This document shows, one piece after another, positions 25,938 through 34,927 of a DNA stretch of 64,000 bases. The position numbers were made by a program, and so were the translations under genes. The stretch comes from Solirubrobacter phytolaccae (GTDB lineage: Bacteria > Actinomycetota > Thermoleophilia > Solirubrobacterales > Solirubrobacteraceae): positions 1 through 64,000 of the forward strand of contig NZ_JAPDDP010000025.1 in assembly GCF_027587195.1 (NCBI RefSeq), given 5' to 3'. Each line of letters starts with the position of its first letter. Position 1 is the stretch's first letter. Below the pieces are notes generated by a model. It was not told the origin of the DNA. It did not search any database and saw nothing but the letters and a program-made list of their open reading frames with translations.

Positions 25938-27319
25938 GGCCGGCGGATCACGCTCTTGGTGCGCATCAGGAACTCAGCCAGGTAACCGTCGTGCGGCAGC
26001 TCGGGCGCCATGTGCAGGGTGCGCTCGTCGCCGACGTAGACGTTGGCGATCGTCGGCTCCTCCACGAGGGCGTCGACGAGCGCGTCATCGTCGGTGCAGA
26101 CGGTGAGGACGAGCGTGTCGCGCAGCGCGGCGGCGCCGTCGGCGCGCGTCCAGGGCGCGACCCACACGCACGGGAACGGCAGCTCGCACGCCGCCTGCGG
26201 CGCGTCCGCGCGTTCCAGCTCATGCACGGCCGGCCGCAGCACCGCGCTGCCGTCGCCGAGCGCGTCGACGATCCCGTCGCCGCCGAGCCACGCCTTCGCG
26301 TTCGCCGCGGCCGCGTCCAGGTAGACGGCGAACGTCTTGGCGGTCGCCAGCGGCTGGACGGGCAGCACGGCGTCGGCGTGCTCGGGCGGGAGGCTCGGGA
26401 GCGCGCTCAGGCGCTCGGCGAGCGCGGCGCACAGCGGTGCCGGGTCGCCCTCGACGAGGACGGTCGTCGCGTTCACGCAGCCGACCCCGCCGTGCCCGGC
26501 GATCGAGTCCACGATCGTGTCCAGGTGCTCGCGCCAGTCGGCGTCGCGGGTGATCAGGAGCTTCGAGCGGCCCGGGCCCTGCGTGACGACGCGCGGGTCG
26601 CGGCCGTACTTGGCGACGACGTCGGCGCCACCGTAGGCGAGGCCGAGGTCGGCGCCGCGCACGATCGCGTCGGCGCCGTCGTGGTTGGTCGGCAGCAGCG
26701 CGACCTGGTCGTCGCCGAACCCGGCGGCGCGCAGCGCGAGGATCAGCCGGTGCGGCGTGAACGGCTCGCGCTGGGACGGCCGGACCGCCACGCGGTAGCC
26801 GAGCGCGAGCGCCTCCGGCCACAGGCTGTGGGCGCCCGGGTGGTTGCCGGCCGCGAGCACCGCGAACACGTCGCCGCGGCGCGTCCAGACGGCGCGGCCG
26901 CTGCGGGTGAGCGGGTCGCGCCAGTCCGTCACGGCCCCGGCGGGCCGCGCGTGCTGGACCGTGTAGTGGGCCAGGCGCAGGCGGTTCGCCAGCGTGCCGA
27001 CGGTGTGCTCGACCGTCGTGATCGGGAGCCCGCCGACGCGGCTGACGGCGTACGCGTAGTCGGCGGGCGTGTGGCCGGCGATCGTCGCGTGCTCGAACAG
27101 GTCGGCGGCCTTCGTGAGCATGCCGACGCGCTCGTCGGCCGGGACCGTCGTGGCCTTGCGCAGCGCGGCCAGCGTGCGGTTCACGAACAGCGACGGCACG
27201 AGGCTCAGCTCCGCGACCACAGCGCCCGCCACGTCGGTGACGGGCAGCGGGATGTGGCTGACGAACAGGCCGTTGGCCCCGAGCGCCGGCAGGTCGACGG
27301 TGGGCGCGAGCGCCGTCAC
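25934..27319 (-). CDS. LuxC/EhpG-like acyl reductase (aldehyde dehydrogenase fold)
   Basis: 461 residues from GTG 27319, one base into the upstream stop (TAGTG). An aldehyde-dehydrogenase-like fold is indicated by VLAAGNHPGAHSLWPEALAL, the nucleotide-site-like GLAYGGADVVAKYG, and a candidate catalytic Cys in HGGVGCVNATTVLV. The family includes LuxC fatty-acyl reductase and, in griseoluteic acid biosynthesis of Pantoea, EhpG, which works with EhpF. In this cluster it is predicted to reduce an activated phenazine carboxylate to the aldehyde with NADPH. No luxAB is nearby, so a bioluminescence role is unlikely. Confidence 0.65.
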   Translation of the reverse strand: MTALAPTVDLPALGANGLFVSHIPLPVTDVAGAVVAELSLVPSLFVNRTLAALRKATTVPADERVGMLTKAADLFEHATIAGHTPADYAYAVSRVGGLPITTVEHTVGTLANRLRLAHYTVQHARPAGAVTDWRDPLTRSGRAVWTRRGDVFAVLAAGNHPGAHSLWPEALALGYRVAVRPSQREPFTPHRLILALRAAGFGDDQVALLPTNHDGADAIVRGADLGLAYGGADVVAKYGRDPRVVTQGPGRSKLLITRDADWREHLDTIVDSIAGHGGVGCVNATTVLVEGDPAPLCAALAERLSALPSLPPEHADAVLPVQPLATAKTFAVYLDAAAANAKAWLGGDGIVDALGDGSAVLRPAVHELERADAPQAACELPFPCVWVAPWTRADGAAALRDTLVLTVCTDDDALVDALVEEPTIANVYVGDERTLHMAPELPHDGYLAEFLMRTKSVIRRP

Positions 27320-28380
27320 TAGTACACCCCTTCGATCACGGCTTCCCGCTCGAAGGTCATGACCGGACGGAGGTTCGCGACCGAGTCGCCGATCTGCCCC
27401 GGCGCGGCCGGGACGCGGATCGCGAGGTCGCGCTCGAGGTTGTTGGGCAGCAGGAACGACCGGCTGACGTGGCTGACCACGACCTGGCCGCGTTCGCCGT
27501 AGGCGACCGTGTCGCCGGTGTCCGGGTCGACGACGTCGAAGGTGACGTACGGGGCGAGCGGGTCGAAGACGCACGAGGTGCCGGCCGGCAGGTGCGGACG
27601 CTCGCTCGCGACGCCGAGCATCATCGTGCTGCCGTAGTTGCCGTGCAGCGCGACGCCCGGGAACACCTCGGTCTTGTAGAGCTCACGCGAGTCGGGGTCG
27701 AGCTGCGTGCCGCCCCAGCTGATCAGGCGCACCTTCTCGTTGACGAGCGCGACGAGGTCATCGCGTAGCGCCAGGCGCTCGAGCAGCGGCGGCGTGATCA
27801 TCAGCACGCCGATGTCCTGCGTGCGCAGCACGTACTCGGCCTGCTCGATCAGGTGGTCGGCGTAGGCGCCGACGTCCGGGCCGCGGCCCTCCGCGATCAG
27901 CCGCTTGACCCAGCGCGGGTCGAGGTCGATCGTGAAGCCGTGGCCGCCGAAGCCGGCGGCGGAGCGGCGGAACAGCTCGCCGACGATGTGCGGCCCGGTG
28001 GGCACGACGCCCAGCCAGTCCTTGCCGGGCTCCAGGCCGTGTGCGGCGTAGTTCGCGCGCATCGCGGCGAGCATCCGGTCCAGCCAGTCGCGCATCAGCA
28101 CGACGCGCTTGGGCGCGCCGGTCGTGCCGCCGCTGTCGAAGAAGCCGACCACGTCGGGGTTCGGGCCGTAGCCGCGCGGGATCAGGTCGGCGACGCGCAC
28201 GTCGCGCAACTCGGCGGCCACGTTCGGGAACCGGCGCAGGTCCGCGTGGCTGCGCACGTCGGTGCGCGGGTCGAAGTCCAGCGTCGCGGCCCGCTCGAGC
28301 CAGAACGGCGAGCCGGTCTCGGGGTTGAAGTGCCACTCCATGGCGGCCTGGATGAACGTGTCGGGATCGGTCTCGGTCAT
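27319..28380 (-). CDS. EhpF/LuxE-like ATP-dependent acyl-activating enzyme (ANL superfamily)
   Basis: 353 residues from ATG 28380. The ANL phosphate-binding loop is FDSGGTTGAPKRVVLM near 86. Further family signs are ISWGGTQLDPDSRELY, the adenylate-site GNYGSTMMLG, and a C-terminal part shorter than in full acyl-CoA ligases. The enzyme should form an acyl-adenylate. EhpF of the Pantoea griseoluteic acid cluster, an ANL protein of about this size, activates phenazine dicarboxylate, so the same role is proposed. Coupling to the reductase downstream (one-base overlap) supports channelled activation and reduction. Confidence 0.65.
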   Translation of the reverse strand: MTETDPDTFIQAAMEWHFNPETGSPFWLERAATLDFDPRTDVRSHADLRRFPNVAAELRDVRVADLIPRGYGPNPDVVGFFDSGGTTGAPKRVVLMRDWLDRMLAAMRANYAAHGLEPGKDWLGVVPTGPHIVGELFRRSAAGFGGHGFTIDLDPRWVKRLIAEGRGPDVGAYADHLIEQAEYVLRTQDIGVLMITPPLLERLALRDDLVALVNEKVRLISWGGTQLDPDSRELYKTEVFPGVALHGNYGSTMMLGVASERPHLPAGTSCVFDPLAPYVTFDVVDPDTGDTVAYGERGQVVVSHVSRSFLLPNNLERDLAIRVPAAPGQIGDSVANLRPVMTFEREAVIEGVY

Positions 28381-29768
28381 CGGGTCTCCTCGGCGGCGTC
28401 GAGGCGCCGGACGGCGGGCACGGGGGCGCGGCGCCGGCGCCGGTTGGCGCGCAGCACGCGGCGGACGGTGGATGGGCGGAACAGCACGGTCGGCGGGGCG
28501 ACGAGCCAGCACACCTGCATGAAGCGCTCCGCGACGGCCCAGTCGTCCTCGGCGGCGCGCAGGACGCGGCCGATGTAGGCGTTGGCGAGCCGCGCCGGCA
28601 GCGGCCGCGGGCCTTCGACCTCGGGCAGCGCCAGGTCGCCGCCGACGGCGAGCTGCCAGGCGATGTCGGTGCGCTTGATCGCGGTCTTGAAGTAGCGCCG
28701 CTCGAGCTTGCGCGGGCCGGCGGCGAGGCAGTCGCGGAGCGCGATCGCCTGCAACGCCGCGGTCGACATCCCCTGCCCGTAGGCGGGGTTGAAGCTGCAC
28801 AGCGCGTCGCCGATCACGATCAGCCCGGTGGGCAGGCGCTTGACGCGGTCGTAGCGGCGCCGCACGCTGGCGCGGTAGCGGTGCGCGACCGGGTCGTCGA
28901 GCCACTCGGCGTCACGGACCGCGGCCATCGCGGAGTCCGGGAGCACGCCCTCGGCGAAGCGCAGGAACGCGTCGGGGTCCGTCGGCGGGTGGAAGCCCTT
29001 GTAGCCGATCAGGGTGAGGATGTGGTGGTCGTCCTCGGCGGCGAAGAACGTGCCGGTCGGACGGCCGGGTTCGGCGCCGACGATGATCACCTTCTCGCGG
29101 CCGAGCGCGCCCGGCCGCAGCCGCAGGTGGCGGCTGACGTAGCGGATGTCGACCTCGAGGCGCTCCTCGGGCGGCGCGGCGTAGCCCATCGCCGCCAGCC
29201 ACTTGGCGGTGCGGCCGGTGCGGCCGGTGGCGTCGACGACGAGGTCGGCGGAGAGCCGCTCCTCCTCGGCCCCGGCGCGCTGGACGGTCGCGCCGGTCAC
29301 GCAGTCTCCGTCGCGCTCGAGATTCACGAGCTTGCAGCGGTCGACGAGCTCGACGTTCGCCCGCTCGAGCAGCGCCGTGCGGATGCGCCACTCCAGGTAC
29401 GGACGGCTGGGCTGGTAGCTCGGGGTGGGACGCTCGTAGGGGCCGTCGGAGCAGAGCTTGTGCCCGCCGGGTGCGAAAGAGAGCTCGTCGGGCTCGTGCA
29501 GCGTCGTGACGCCGTCGGGCTCGAAGGTCTCCAGCAGGCCCGGGAACAGCTCGTCGACGACGCGGGTGCCGGCGACCAGGAGGCCGTGGGCGTGGCGGCC
29601 CTGGGGCACGCCCTGGCGCGGATCCGCCGTGTCCTGGAGCGCGTCGCGCTCGATCACGGTCACCCGCGTGAACGCGTCCGCGAGCACGCGCGCGGCCAGC
29701 AGGCCCGCCATGCTCGCCCCGAGGACCACGGCATGCTCACCGATGGTTGTCTGTCGCTGTGTGCTCAT
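28377..29768 (-). CDS. FAD-dependent monooxygenase (PHBH-like fold)
   Basis: 463 residues. The N-terminal dinucleotide motif is VVLGASMAGLLAARVLADAF (one Gly of GxGxxG is changed: GASMAG). The second FAD motif is LIVIGDALCSFNPAYGQGMS. DLVVDATGRTGR represents the usual DG-like region. It resembles class A flavin hydroxylases and tryptophan-halogenase-like relatives. In a phenazine cluster, hydroxylation of the ring (oxidative decarboxylation or ring OH) is the expected role; which position is not predictable. It is translationally coupled to the EhpF-like gene by ATGA. Confidence 0.75.
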   Translation of the reverse strand: MSTQRQTTIGEHAVVLGASMAGLLAARVLADAFTRVTVIERDALQDTADPRQGVPQGRHAHGLLVAGTRVVDELFPGLLETFEPDGVTTLHEPDELSFAPGGHKLCSDGPYERPTPSYQPSRPYLEWRIRTALLERANVELVDRCKLVNLERDGDCVTGATVQRAGAEEERLSADLVVDATGRTGRTAKWLAAMGYAAPPEERLEVDIRYVSRHLRLRPGALGREKVIIVGAEPGRPTGTFFAAEDDHHILTLIGYKGFHPPTDPDAFLRFAEGVLPDSAMAAVRDAEWLDDPVAHRYRASVRRRYDRVKRLPTGLIVIGDALCSFNPAYGQGMSTAALQAIALRDCLAAGPRKLERRYFKTAIKRTDIAWQLAVGGDLALPEVEGPRPLPARLANAYIGRVLRAAEDDWAVAERFMQVCWLVAPPTVLFRPSTVRRVLRANRRRRRAPVPAVRRLDAAEETR

Positions 29769-29794
29769 GCCGTGGTCGCTCGCTCAGCCGGCGC

Positions 29795-30169
29795 TCAGGC
29801 GAAGACGGGGCCGAGGTCGATGAAGATGCGGTAGTCGTCGATGCGCTCCGGCCCGCGCCGGAGGATCGACACCGCGGGGACGGTGATCTGGCTGTCGTCG
29901 AGCCGGGTGTAGGTCACCTCGGACTCCACGATCAGCGTGTCGCCGTCCTCCCAGACCTCGACGGTCTCGTGCTGCAGGGCCTTGATCATCTGGAAGAACC
30001 CGGAGAGGCCCTCGACGACGGCCGCCGGCCCGAAGATCGGGTCCTGGCTGCCGATCCGCATCCGCGCGTTCTCCGACAGCCTGGAGGCGAACCCCTCGGC
30101 GTTCTTGGCGTCGATGTCGGCGAAGATGCCGCTGATGAACGTGTCCGTGTCGGACTTGAGGCTGGTCAC
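29795..30169 (-). CDS. SnoaL/NTF2-like protein
   Basis: 124 residues from GTG 30169, which has a strong AAGGAG ribosome-binding site seven bases upstream. The NTF2-like cone fold is indicated by FISGIFADIDAKNAEGFASRL, EGLSGFFQMIKAL and ESEVTYTRLDDSQI. Such proteins are cyclases, isomerases or simple ligand binders. Here it probably acts on a phenazine intermediate or shields a product. PhzA/B, encoded on the other strand, has the same fold class but clearly different sequence. Confidence 0.55.
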   Translation of the reverse strand: MTSLKSDTDTFISGIFADIDAKNAEGFASRLSENARMRIGSQDPIFGPAAVVEGLSGFFQMIKALQHETVEVWEDGDTLIVESEVTYTRLDDSQITVPAVSILRRGPERIDDYRIFIDLGPVFA

Positions 30170-30202
30170 GGTGTGCTCCTTGAGGTGAACTGCGTTTGAC
30201 GG

Positions 30203-31009
30203 TTAAGCGGCGGCGGCCACGTCGGCGGCGATGCGGTAGTGCATCCACACGTGTGGCTCGCAGTAGTGGCCGCGATCGGCCTCGACGTCGAGCTCGACGG
30301 GCACGAGCCCGCCGGGCACCACGTAGCTGCCGCTCTGGGGGAACGACATGCCCGTCCACTGCTCCCACTGGGCGCGGGAGCCGGTGACGGTGGTCCAGGC
30401 CCGCGGGATCGCCACGGGCTCGGCGCCGAGCTGGTGATGGACCCGGATCCACGGGTCCTGCGACTTGCCGTCGCCGCGGCGCCACTGCACGTACGCCGCC
30501 ATGTCGCTCAGCGGGTAGCGCGCCTTGTGGGTCGGGCGGATCGGCGCGAACAGGTCAGGGAGGCCGCGCTCGGCGGCGATCCCCGCCATCGTCATCAGCA
30601 CCTGCCGGCTGCGTCCCTGGCCCTGGTGCTCGACGTGGACGACGGCCTGCAGCGCGCCGAGGGTGGTGGGCGGCAGCCCGGACGCACGCGTCGAGCGGGC
30701 GCGCTCGGCGAGTGCCGTCGCGCTGTCGGGCAGCGTGGCGACGTTGCCGTCCCAGCGGAACGGGACGCTGTTGCCGTGCGCGATGACGGCGCCCGAGTCG
30801 GGGTCCAGGAGCGCGAACTGGTACTCCGGGAACTCCGCGTAGATGCGCGGCCACTCGCGCTCGAACGCGCTGTGCAGCACGAAGGCCGGGTAGGCCTCCG
30901 AGTCGGCGGCGATCAGACCTTCGACGAGGTCGGGCCGCTCGGCCACCGTCACCACCCGGAAGGGAAGGTCACGGCGGCGCGACGTGAGGTTGGCTGTCTC
31001 TGGACTCAT
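30203..31009 (-). CDS. GNAT-family N-acyltransferase-like protein
   Basis: 268 residues from ATG 31009 (GTG 31012 is directly in front). The acetyl-CoA loop is recognisable as VVHVEHQGQGRSRQVL. Additional elements are a long N-terminal extension and a C-terminal domain with several Trp and His residues (DPWIRVHHQLGAEPVAIPRA). It may transfer an acyl group to a tailored phenazine or to a self-protection target; neither can be fixed from sequence. It lies 33 bases before the SnoaL-like gene on the same strand. Confidence 0.6.
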   Translation of the reverse strand: MSPETANLTSRRRDLPFRVVTVAERPDLVEGLIAADSEAYPAFVLHSAFEREWPRIYAEFPEYQFALLDPDSGAVIAHGNSVPFRWDGNVATLPDSATALAERARSTRASGLPPTTLGALQAVVHVEHQGQGRSRQVLMTMAGIAAERGLPDLFAPIRPTHKARYPLSDMAAYVQWRRGDGKSQDPWIRVHHQLGAEPVAIPRAWTTVTGSRAQWEQWTGMSFPQSGSYVVPGGLVPVELDVEADRGHYCEPHVWMHYRIAADVAAAA

Positions 31010-31057
31010 CACTTAACCAGAGACAACGTGAGTTTGAGGTAATACAAAGTTTCACCC

Positions 31058-32551
31058 TCAGGCGCGGTTGGTGTGAGCGCGCGGGTAGCCGGGCGCGATC
31101 GTCGCGAGCGCCCACGCCAAGCGTGAGCGCGTCTCGCCCGGGCGGATCACCTCGTCGACCGCCCCGAGCCGGGCCGCGGCCTGCGCGCCGAGGTGCTCGG
31201 CGGCGTAGCTCTCGGCCAGCCGGCGCTGCTCGGCGGCGGGGTCCGCGGCGGCGGCCAGCGCGCGCCGGTGCACGACGCCGACGGCCTGCTCAGCGCCCAT
31301 GATCCCGAGCTCGGCGCGACTCCACGCGAGGTACAGGTCGGCCCCGAGGTCCTTGGAGTTCATCGTGATGTACGCGCCGCCGAAGGCCTTGCGCAGCACG
31401 ACGGTGAACCGCGGGACGGTGGAGGCCGCGAACGCGTGCAGCAGCTCCGCGCCGTGGCGGATCACGCCGCGCGACTCCTGCGCGGAGCCGGGCAGGAACC
31501 CGGGCGTGTCCACAAGGACGACGAGCGGGATCCCGAACGCGTTGCAGGTGCGCACGAAGCGCGCGCCCTTCTGGGACGCGTCGGCGTCGATCACCCCGCC
31601 CAGGTGCTTGGGCTGGTTGGCGACGATGCCCACGGGACAGCCCTCGATCCGGGCGAAGGTGGTGACGAGGTTGGGCGCCCAGTCGACCGAGGACTCCAGC
31701 CGCGAGCCGGCGTCCACGATGCCGTCGATCGCCGCGCGCACGTCATAGGCGCGCCGGCTGTCGAGGGGGACGACGCCGCCGGGGTCCGGCCCACTGGGCT
31801 CGGCAGGCAGCGCGGTCGGGGGCGACTCCCACGCGTTCGCGGGTAAGTAGCTCAGCAGCTGGCGGACGAGGAAGATCGCGTCGATGTCGGTCGCGACGGT
31901 GAAGTGGCACACCCCGTTGCGCCCGTGCACCTTCGGCCCGCCGAGCTCCGCGGCGGTGACCTGCTCACCGGTCACCTCGCGCACGACCGCCGGGCCGGTG
32001 AGGAACATGCTCGCCGCCTCGGTCATCACCACGAAGTCGGTCAGCGCGGGCGAGTACGACCCGCCGCCGGCGGAGGTGCCGGTGATCACGGAGATCTGCG
32101 GCACCTGACCCGACAGCGCGACGTGCTCGGAGAAGATCCGCGCGTAGCCGTTGAGCGCCTCGAGCCCCTCCTGCATGCGCGCGCCGCCGGACTCCACGAA
32201 GCCGATCACCGGCACGCGGGTGCGGCGCGCGAGCTGCTGCACGCGCACGATCGTGTCGGCATGCTGGGCGCCGAGCGAGCCGCCGGCGTAGGCGGAGTCC
32301 TGCGCGAAGCCGAACACCGGGCGTCCTGCGATCCGCAGCGCGCCGCCGAGGACGCCGTCGCCCTCGCGCGCCTTCTCGCCCATCCGGATCGAGGTCACGC
32401 GCGAGCGGATCAGCTGGAGCGAGTTCTCGTCGCCCAGCAGGCGCAGGCGCTGCAGTGGCCGCAGCGCCTTCAGGTCGTCGCGGGGGATGTCGTCGGCGTC
32501 GGCGACGTGACCGTCGGCGATGGCGCTGAGGTCAGGGTGTGAGTCTTTCAC
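31058..32551 (-). CDS. Acyl-CoA carboxyltransferase (AccD/PccB-type beta subunit)
   Basis: 497 residues from GTG 32551. It has both halves of a carboxyltransferase: N-terminal FVESGGARMQEGLEALNGYA and TGTSAGGGSYSPAL, then C-terminal LVDTPGFLPGSAQESRG and RKAFGGAYITMNS. It would transfer CO2 from biotin to an acyl-CoA such as acetyl- or propionyl-CoA, but no biotin carboxylase or biotin carrier gene is in the window, so it must borrow one. A likely purpose is supplying malonyl- or methylmalonyl-CoA to the phenazine tailoring steps; carboxylation of another ligand is possible. Confidence 0.85.
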   Translation of the reverse strand: MKDSHPDLSAIADGHVADADDIPRDDLKALRPLQRLRLLGDENSLQLIRSRVTSIRMGEKAREGDGVLGGALRIAGRPVFGFAQDSAYAGGSLGAQHADTIVRVQQLARRTRVPVIGFVESGGARMQEGLEALNGYARIFSEHVALSGQVPQISVITGTSAGGGSYSPALTDFVVMTEAASMFLTGPAVVREVTGEQVTAAELGGPKVHGRNGVCHFTVATDIDAIFLVRQLLSYLPANAWESPPTALPAEPSGPDPGGVVPLDSRRAYDVRAAIDGIVDAGSRLESSVDWAPNLVTTFARIEGCPVGIVANQPKHLGGVIDADASQKGARFVRTCNAFGIPLVVLVDTPGFLPGSAQESRGVIRHGAELLHAFAASTVPRFTVVLRKAFGGAYITMNSKDLGADLYLAWSRAELGIMGAEQAVGVVHRRALAAAADPAAEQRRLAESYAAEHLGAQAAARLGAVDEVIRPGETRSRLAWALATIAPGYPRAHTNRA

Positions 32552-32555
32552 TGTG

Positions 32556-33134
32556 TCATCCGGTCATGGCGGTGGGTGTGTCGTCGACGGAGGTCAACGC
32601 GGGCGCCACCGCCAGGCGGGCGGCGACGCTCACCGCGCGCTGCGCCTGGTAGCGGGCGGCGTCCAGCGCGAGCGGCCCGGGCTGTTGGCCCAGGCCGACG
32701 ATGTGCGAGGCGCCGTGGGGGTTGCTCGACTGCAGGTGCACGGGCACCGGGATCGGCGCCGTGAAGCCGGGCGGGACGATGATCCCGCCCCAGTGGCTGA
32801 AGATCGTGGAGAAGTTGACCAGGGTCGTCTCCTGGCCGCCGTGCGTGCTGGCGCTGGCGACGAACGCGCCGTACACCTTCTCGGCGAGCTTGCCGGCGAG
32901 CCAGAGCTTGCCGGTGCCGTCGATGAAGCGGTTCAGCTCAGCCGCGATCGTGCCGTAGTGGCTGGGCGTGCCGAACAGGACGACGTCGGCCCACTCGAGG
33001 TCGGCGTTGGTGGCGTCGGCGACCGGCAGCAGCCGCACCTCGGCCCCGGCGTCGGTGGCACCCGCGGCGGCGGCTTCGGCGAGCGCCTGCACGTTGCCGG
33101 TCACGCTGTAGTAGATCACTGTCACTCGGGTCAT
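32556..33134 (-). CDS. WrbA-like flavodoxin/NAD(P)H:quinone oxidoreductase
   Basis: 192 residues from ATG 33134. The FMN phosphate loop is IYYSVTGNVQALAEAA. Other family motifs are FGTPSHYGTIAAELNRFID, SASTHGGQETTL and a loop HGASHI. WrbA-type proteins reduce quinones by two electrons. In this cluster the enzyme may reduce redox-active phenazines, protecting the producer, or reduce a biosynthetic intermediate. It is the first gene of the minus-strand arm, facing the phz core operon across a shared promoter region. Confidence 0.8.
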   Translation of the reverse strand: MTRVTVIYYSVTGNVQALAEAAAAGATDAGAEVRLLPVADATNADLEWADVVLFGTPSHYGTIAAELNRFIDGTGKLWLAGKLAEKVYGAFVASASTHGGQETTLVNFSTIFSHWGGIIVPPGFTAPIPVPVHLQSSNPHGASHIVGLGQQPGPLALDAARYQAQRAVSVAARLAVAPALTSVDDTPTAMTG

Positions 33135-33244
33135 CACCGAGCAGGAGACACCCGCCGCCAGCGCTGATACGAAACATCTCGGTATCACCGTCGCGCCGCC
33201 ACGTCTCACCTGAGTTGCGTTCACTCAAAAGAAAGCTCAGGGCA
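33135..33244. promoter_or_regulatory. Bidirectional phenazine cluster promoter region with two dyads
   Basis: This 110-base gap separates the two arms of the phenazine cluster. A perfect dyad TGATAC-N11-GTATCA occupies 33165-33187. A second dyad TGAGT-N7-ACTCA occupies 33211-33227, just upstream of phzB. Both are typical of sites for dimeric repressors such as TetR, MarR or HxlR types. No cluster-located regulator gene is obvious, so the binding protein is unknown. Confidence 0.45.
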
Positions 33245-33721
33245 ATGGCCGTTGACACAGTGAAGTCCGCGGACGCGGTTCGCGATCACAACCGCGCGCT
33301 CGTCGCGCAGTACATGAACACCCGTGGCCAGGCGCGTCTGGAGCGCCATCTTCTGTTCACGGAAGACGGCGTCGGCGGGCTGTGGACGACCGAGAGCGGT
33401 GAGCCGATCGTCATCCGCGGGCGCGACCGCCTGGGCGAGCACGCCGTGTGGTCACTGCGCTGCTTCCCCGACTGGGTGTGGACCAACGTCGAGATCTTCG
33501 ACACGCAGGACCCGGAGCGCTTCTGGGTGGAGTGTGACGGTGAAGGGCGGATCGTCTACCCCGGCTATCCCGAGGGTCACTACCGCAACCACTTCCTGCA
33601 CGCGTTCGAGTTCGAGGGCGGGTTGATCAAGCGCCAGCGCGAGTTCATGAACCCGTGCCAGCAGTTCCGGGCGCTGGGACTCACCGTCCCCACCGTCCGC
33701 CGCGAGGGCATTCCCACCTAG
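33245..33721 (+). CDS. phzB: PhzA/PhzB-type phenazine biosynthesis protein
   Basis: 158 residues from ATG 33245, matching the normal PhzA/B length; a start at 33215 would add ten residues. Family hallmarks are DHNRALVAQYMNTRGQARLERHLLFTEDG, FPDWVW, YPGYPEGHYRNHFLHAFEFEGGLIK and EFMNPCQQFRALG. The protein is a SnoaL/NTF2-fold dimer that catalyses condensation of two aminocyclohexenone units into the tricyclic ring precursor in phenazine formation. Only one PhzA/B copy is present, as in many actinobacteria, unlike the duplicated phzAB of Pseudomonas. It opens the plus-strand core operon. Confidence 0.93.
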   Translation: MAVDTVKSADAVRDHNRALVAQYMNTRGQARLERHLLFTEDGVGGLWTTESGEPIVIRGRDRLGEHAVWSLRCFPDWVWTNVEIFDTQDPERFWVECDGEGRIVYPGYPEGHYRNHFLHAFEFEGGLIKRQREFMNPCQQFRALGLTVPTVRREGIPT

Positions 33722-33736
33722 GCACGGAGAGCAGCA

Positions 33737-34927
33737 GTGAGAACCCAAGCCGCAGACCTCATCGTCGACATCGAACGCTGCGAGGCGCTTCAGCAGCCCC
33801 TATGGGAGGACCACGGGCACGTCCGCCGGGTGCGGGCGATCCTCGCCGCCCGTCCCCCGCTGGTCGTCGCCGAGCAGGTGGACGCGCTGCGCGAGCTGCT
33901 GGCGCAGGTCGCCGCGGGCGAGGCGCTGGTCGTGCAGGCCGGTGACTGCTCGGAGGACCCGGCGGACAACACCGCCGCGATCGTGGCCCGCAAGGCCGCC
34001 GTCCTCGACCTGCTCGCCGGCACGCTCAAGCTCGCCACGCAGCAGCCCGTCGTGCGGGTGGGGCGGATCGCCGGCCAGTTCGCCAAGCCGCGCTCGAAGC
34101 CGTATGAGCAGGTGGGCGCGGTCGAGCTGCCCGCGTACCGCGGGCACATGGTCAACGACCCGGACCCGGAGCTGGGCCGGCAGGCCGACCCGCTGCGGAT
34201 CCTGGCCGGCTACATGGCCGCCGGCGGGATGATGGAGCATCTCGGCTGGCGCGGCGCGGGCCGCCCGGGCCCGCGCATCGAGGCCCCGGTCTGGACCAGC
34301 CACGAGGCGCTGCTGCTCGACTACGAGCTGCCGATGATCCGGACGCTCGCCGACGGGCGCCGCTGGCTCTCCTCTACGCACTGGCCGTGGGTCGGCGACC
34401 GCACCCGCCAGCTCGACGGCGCCCACGTGGCGCTGCTGGCCGCGATCAGCAACCCGGTGGCGTGCAAGGTCGGCCCGAGCCTGGCCGCGGACGAGCTCGT
34501 CCGCCTGTGCGAGCGGCTCGATCCCCACCGCACGCCCGGCCGGCTGACGCTGATCGCGCGGATGGGCGCGGGCACGGTGCTCGAGCGGCTGCCTTCGCTG
34601 CTGGCGGCGGTGCGCCGCGCCGGGCACCCGGTGGTCTGGCTGTGCGACCCGATGCACGGGAACACGATCGCGACGCCGTCGGGCTTCAAGACCCGGCTGG
34701 TCGGCACGATCGCCCAGGAGGTCCGCGAGTTCCGGCAGGCCGTGGACGCGGCGGGCGCGGTCGCGGGCGGCCTGCATCTGGAGACCACGCCCGACGACGT
34801 CACCGAATGCGCCGACGACGCGTCCGCGCTCGGCTCGGTCGGCGAGCGCTACACGACGTTGTGCGACCCGCGGCTCACGCCGTGGCAGGCGGTCGCCGCG
34901 GTGTTGGCCTGGACGGCGGGCGCATGA
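33737..34927 (+). CDS. phzC: Class II DAHP synthase, phenazine pathway (PhzC)
   Basis: 396 residues from GTG 33737, preceded by a GGAG. Class II DAHP synthase motifs seen are [10 protein letters not shown] (metal-site Cys), [40 protein letters not shown] and [10 protein letters not shown]. The enzyme joins phosphoenolpyruvate and erythrose 4-phosphate to feed the shikimate pathway. The pathway-specific copy boosts chorismate supply. It overlaps phzD by four bases (ATGA). Confidence 0.93.
   Translation: MRTQAADLIVDIERCEALQQPLWEDHGHVRRVRAILAARPPLVVAEQVDALRELLAQVAAGEALVVQAGDCSEDPADNTAAIVARKAAVLDLLAGTLKLATQQPVVRVGRIAGQFAKPRSKPYEQVGAVELPAYRGHMVNDPDPELGRQADPLRILAGYMAAGGMMEHLGWRGAGRPGPRIEAPVWTSHEALLLDYELPMIRTLADGRRWLSSTHWPWVGDRTRQLDGAHVALLAAISNPVACKVGPSLAADELVRLCERLDPHRTPGRLTLIARMGAGTVLERLPSLLAAVRRAGHPVVWLCDPMHGNTIATPSGFKTRLVGTIAQEVREFRQAVDAAGAVAGGLHLETTPDDVTECADDASALGSVGERYTTLCDPRLTPWQAVAAVLAWTAGA

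Noticed and set aside
25934-28380. Bioluminescence-type luxCE pair
   Set aside because: No luxA, luxB or luxD nearby; the phenazine context fits EhpF/EhpG-type chemistry better.
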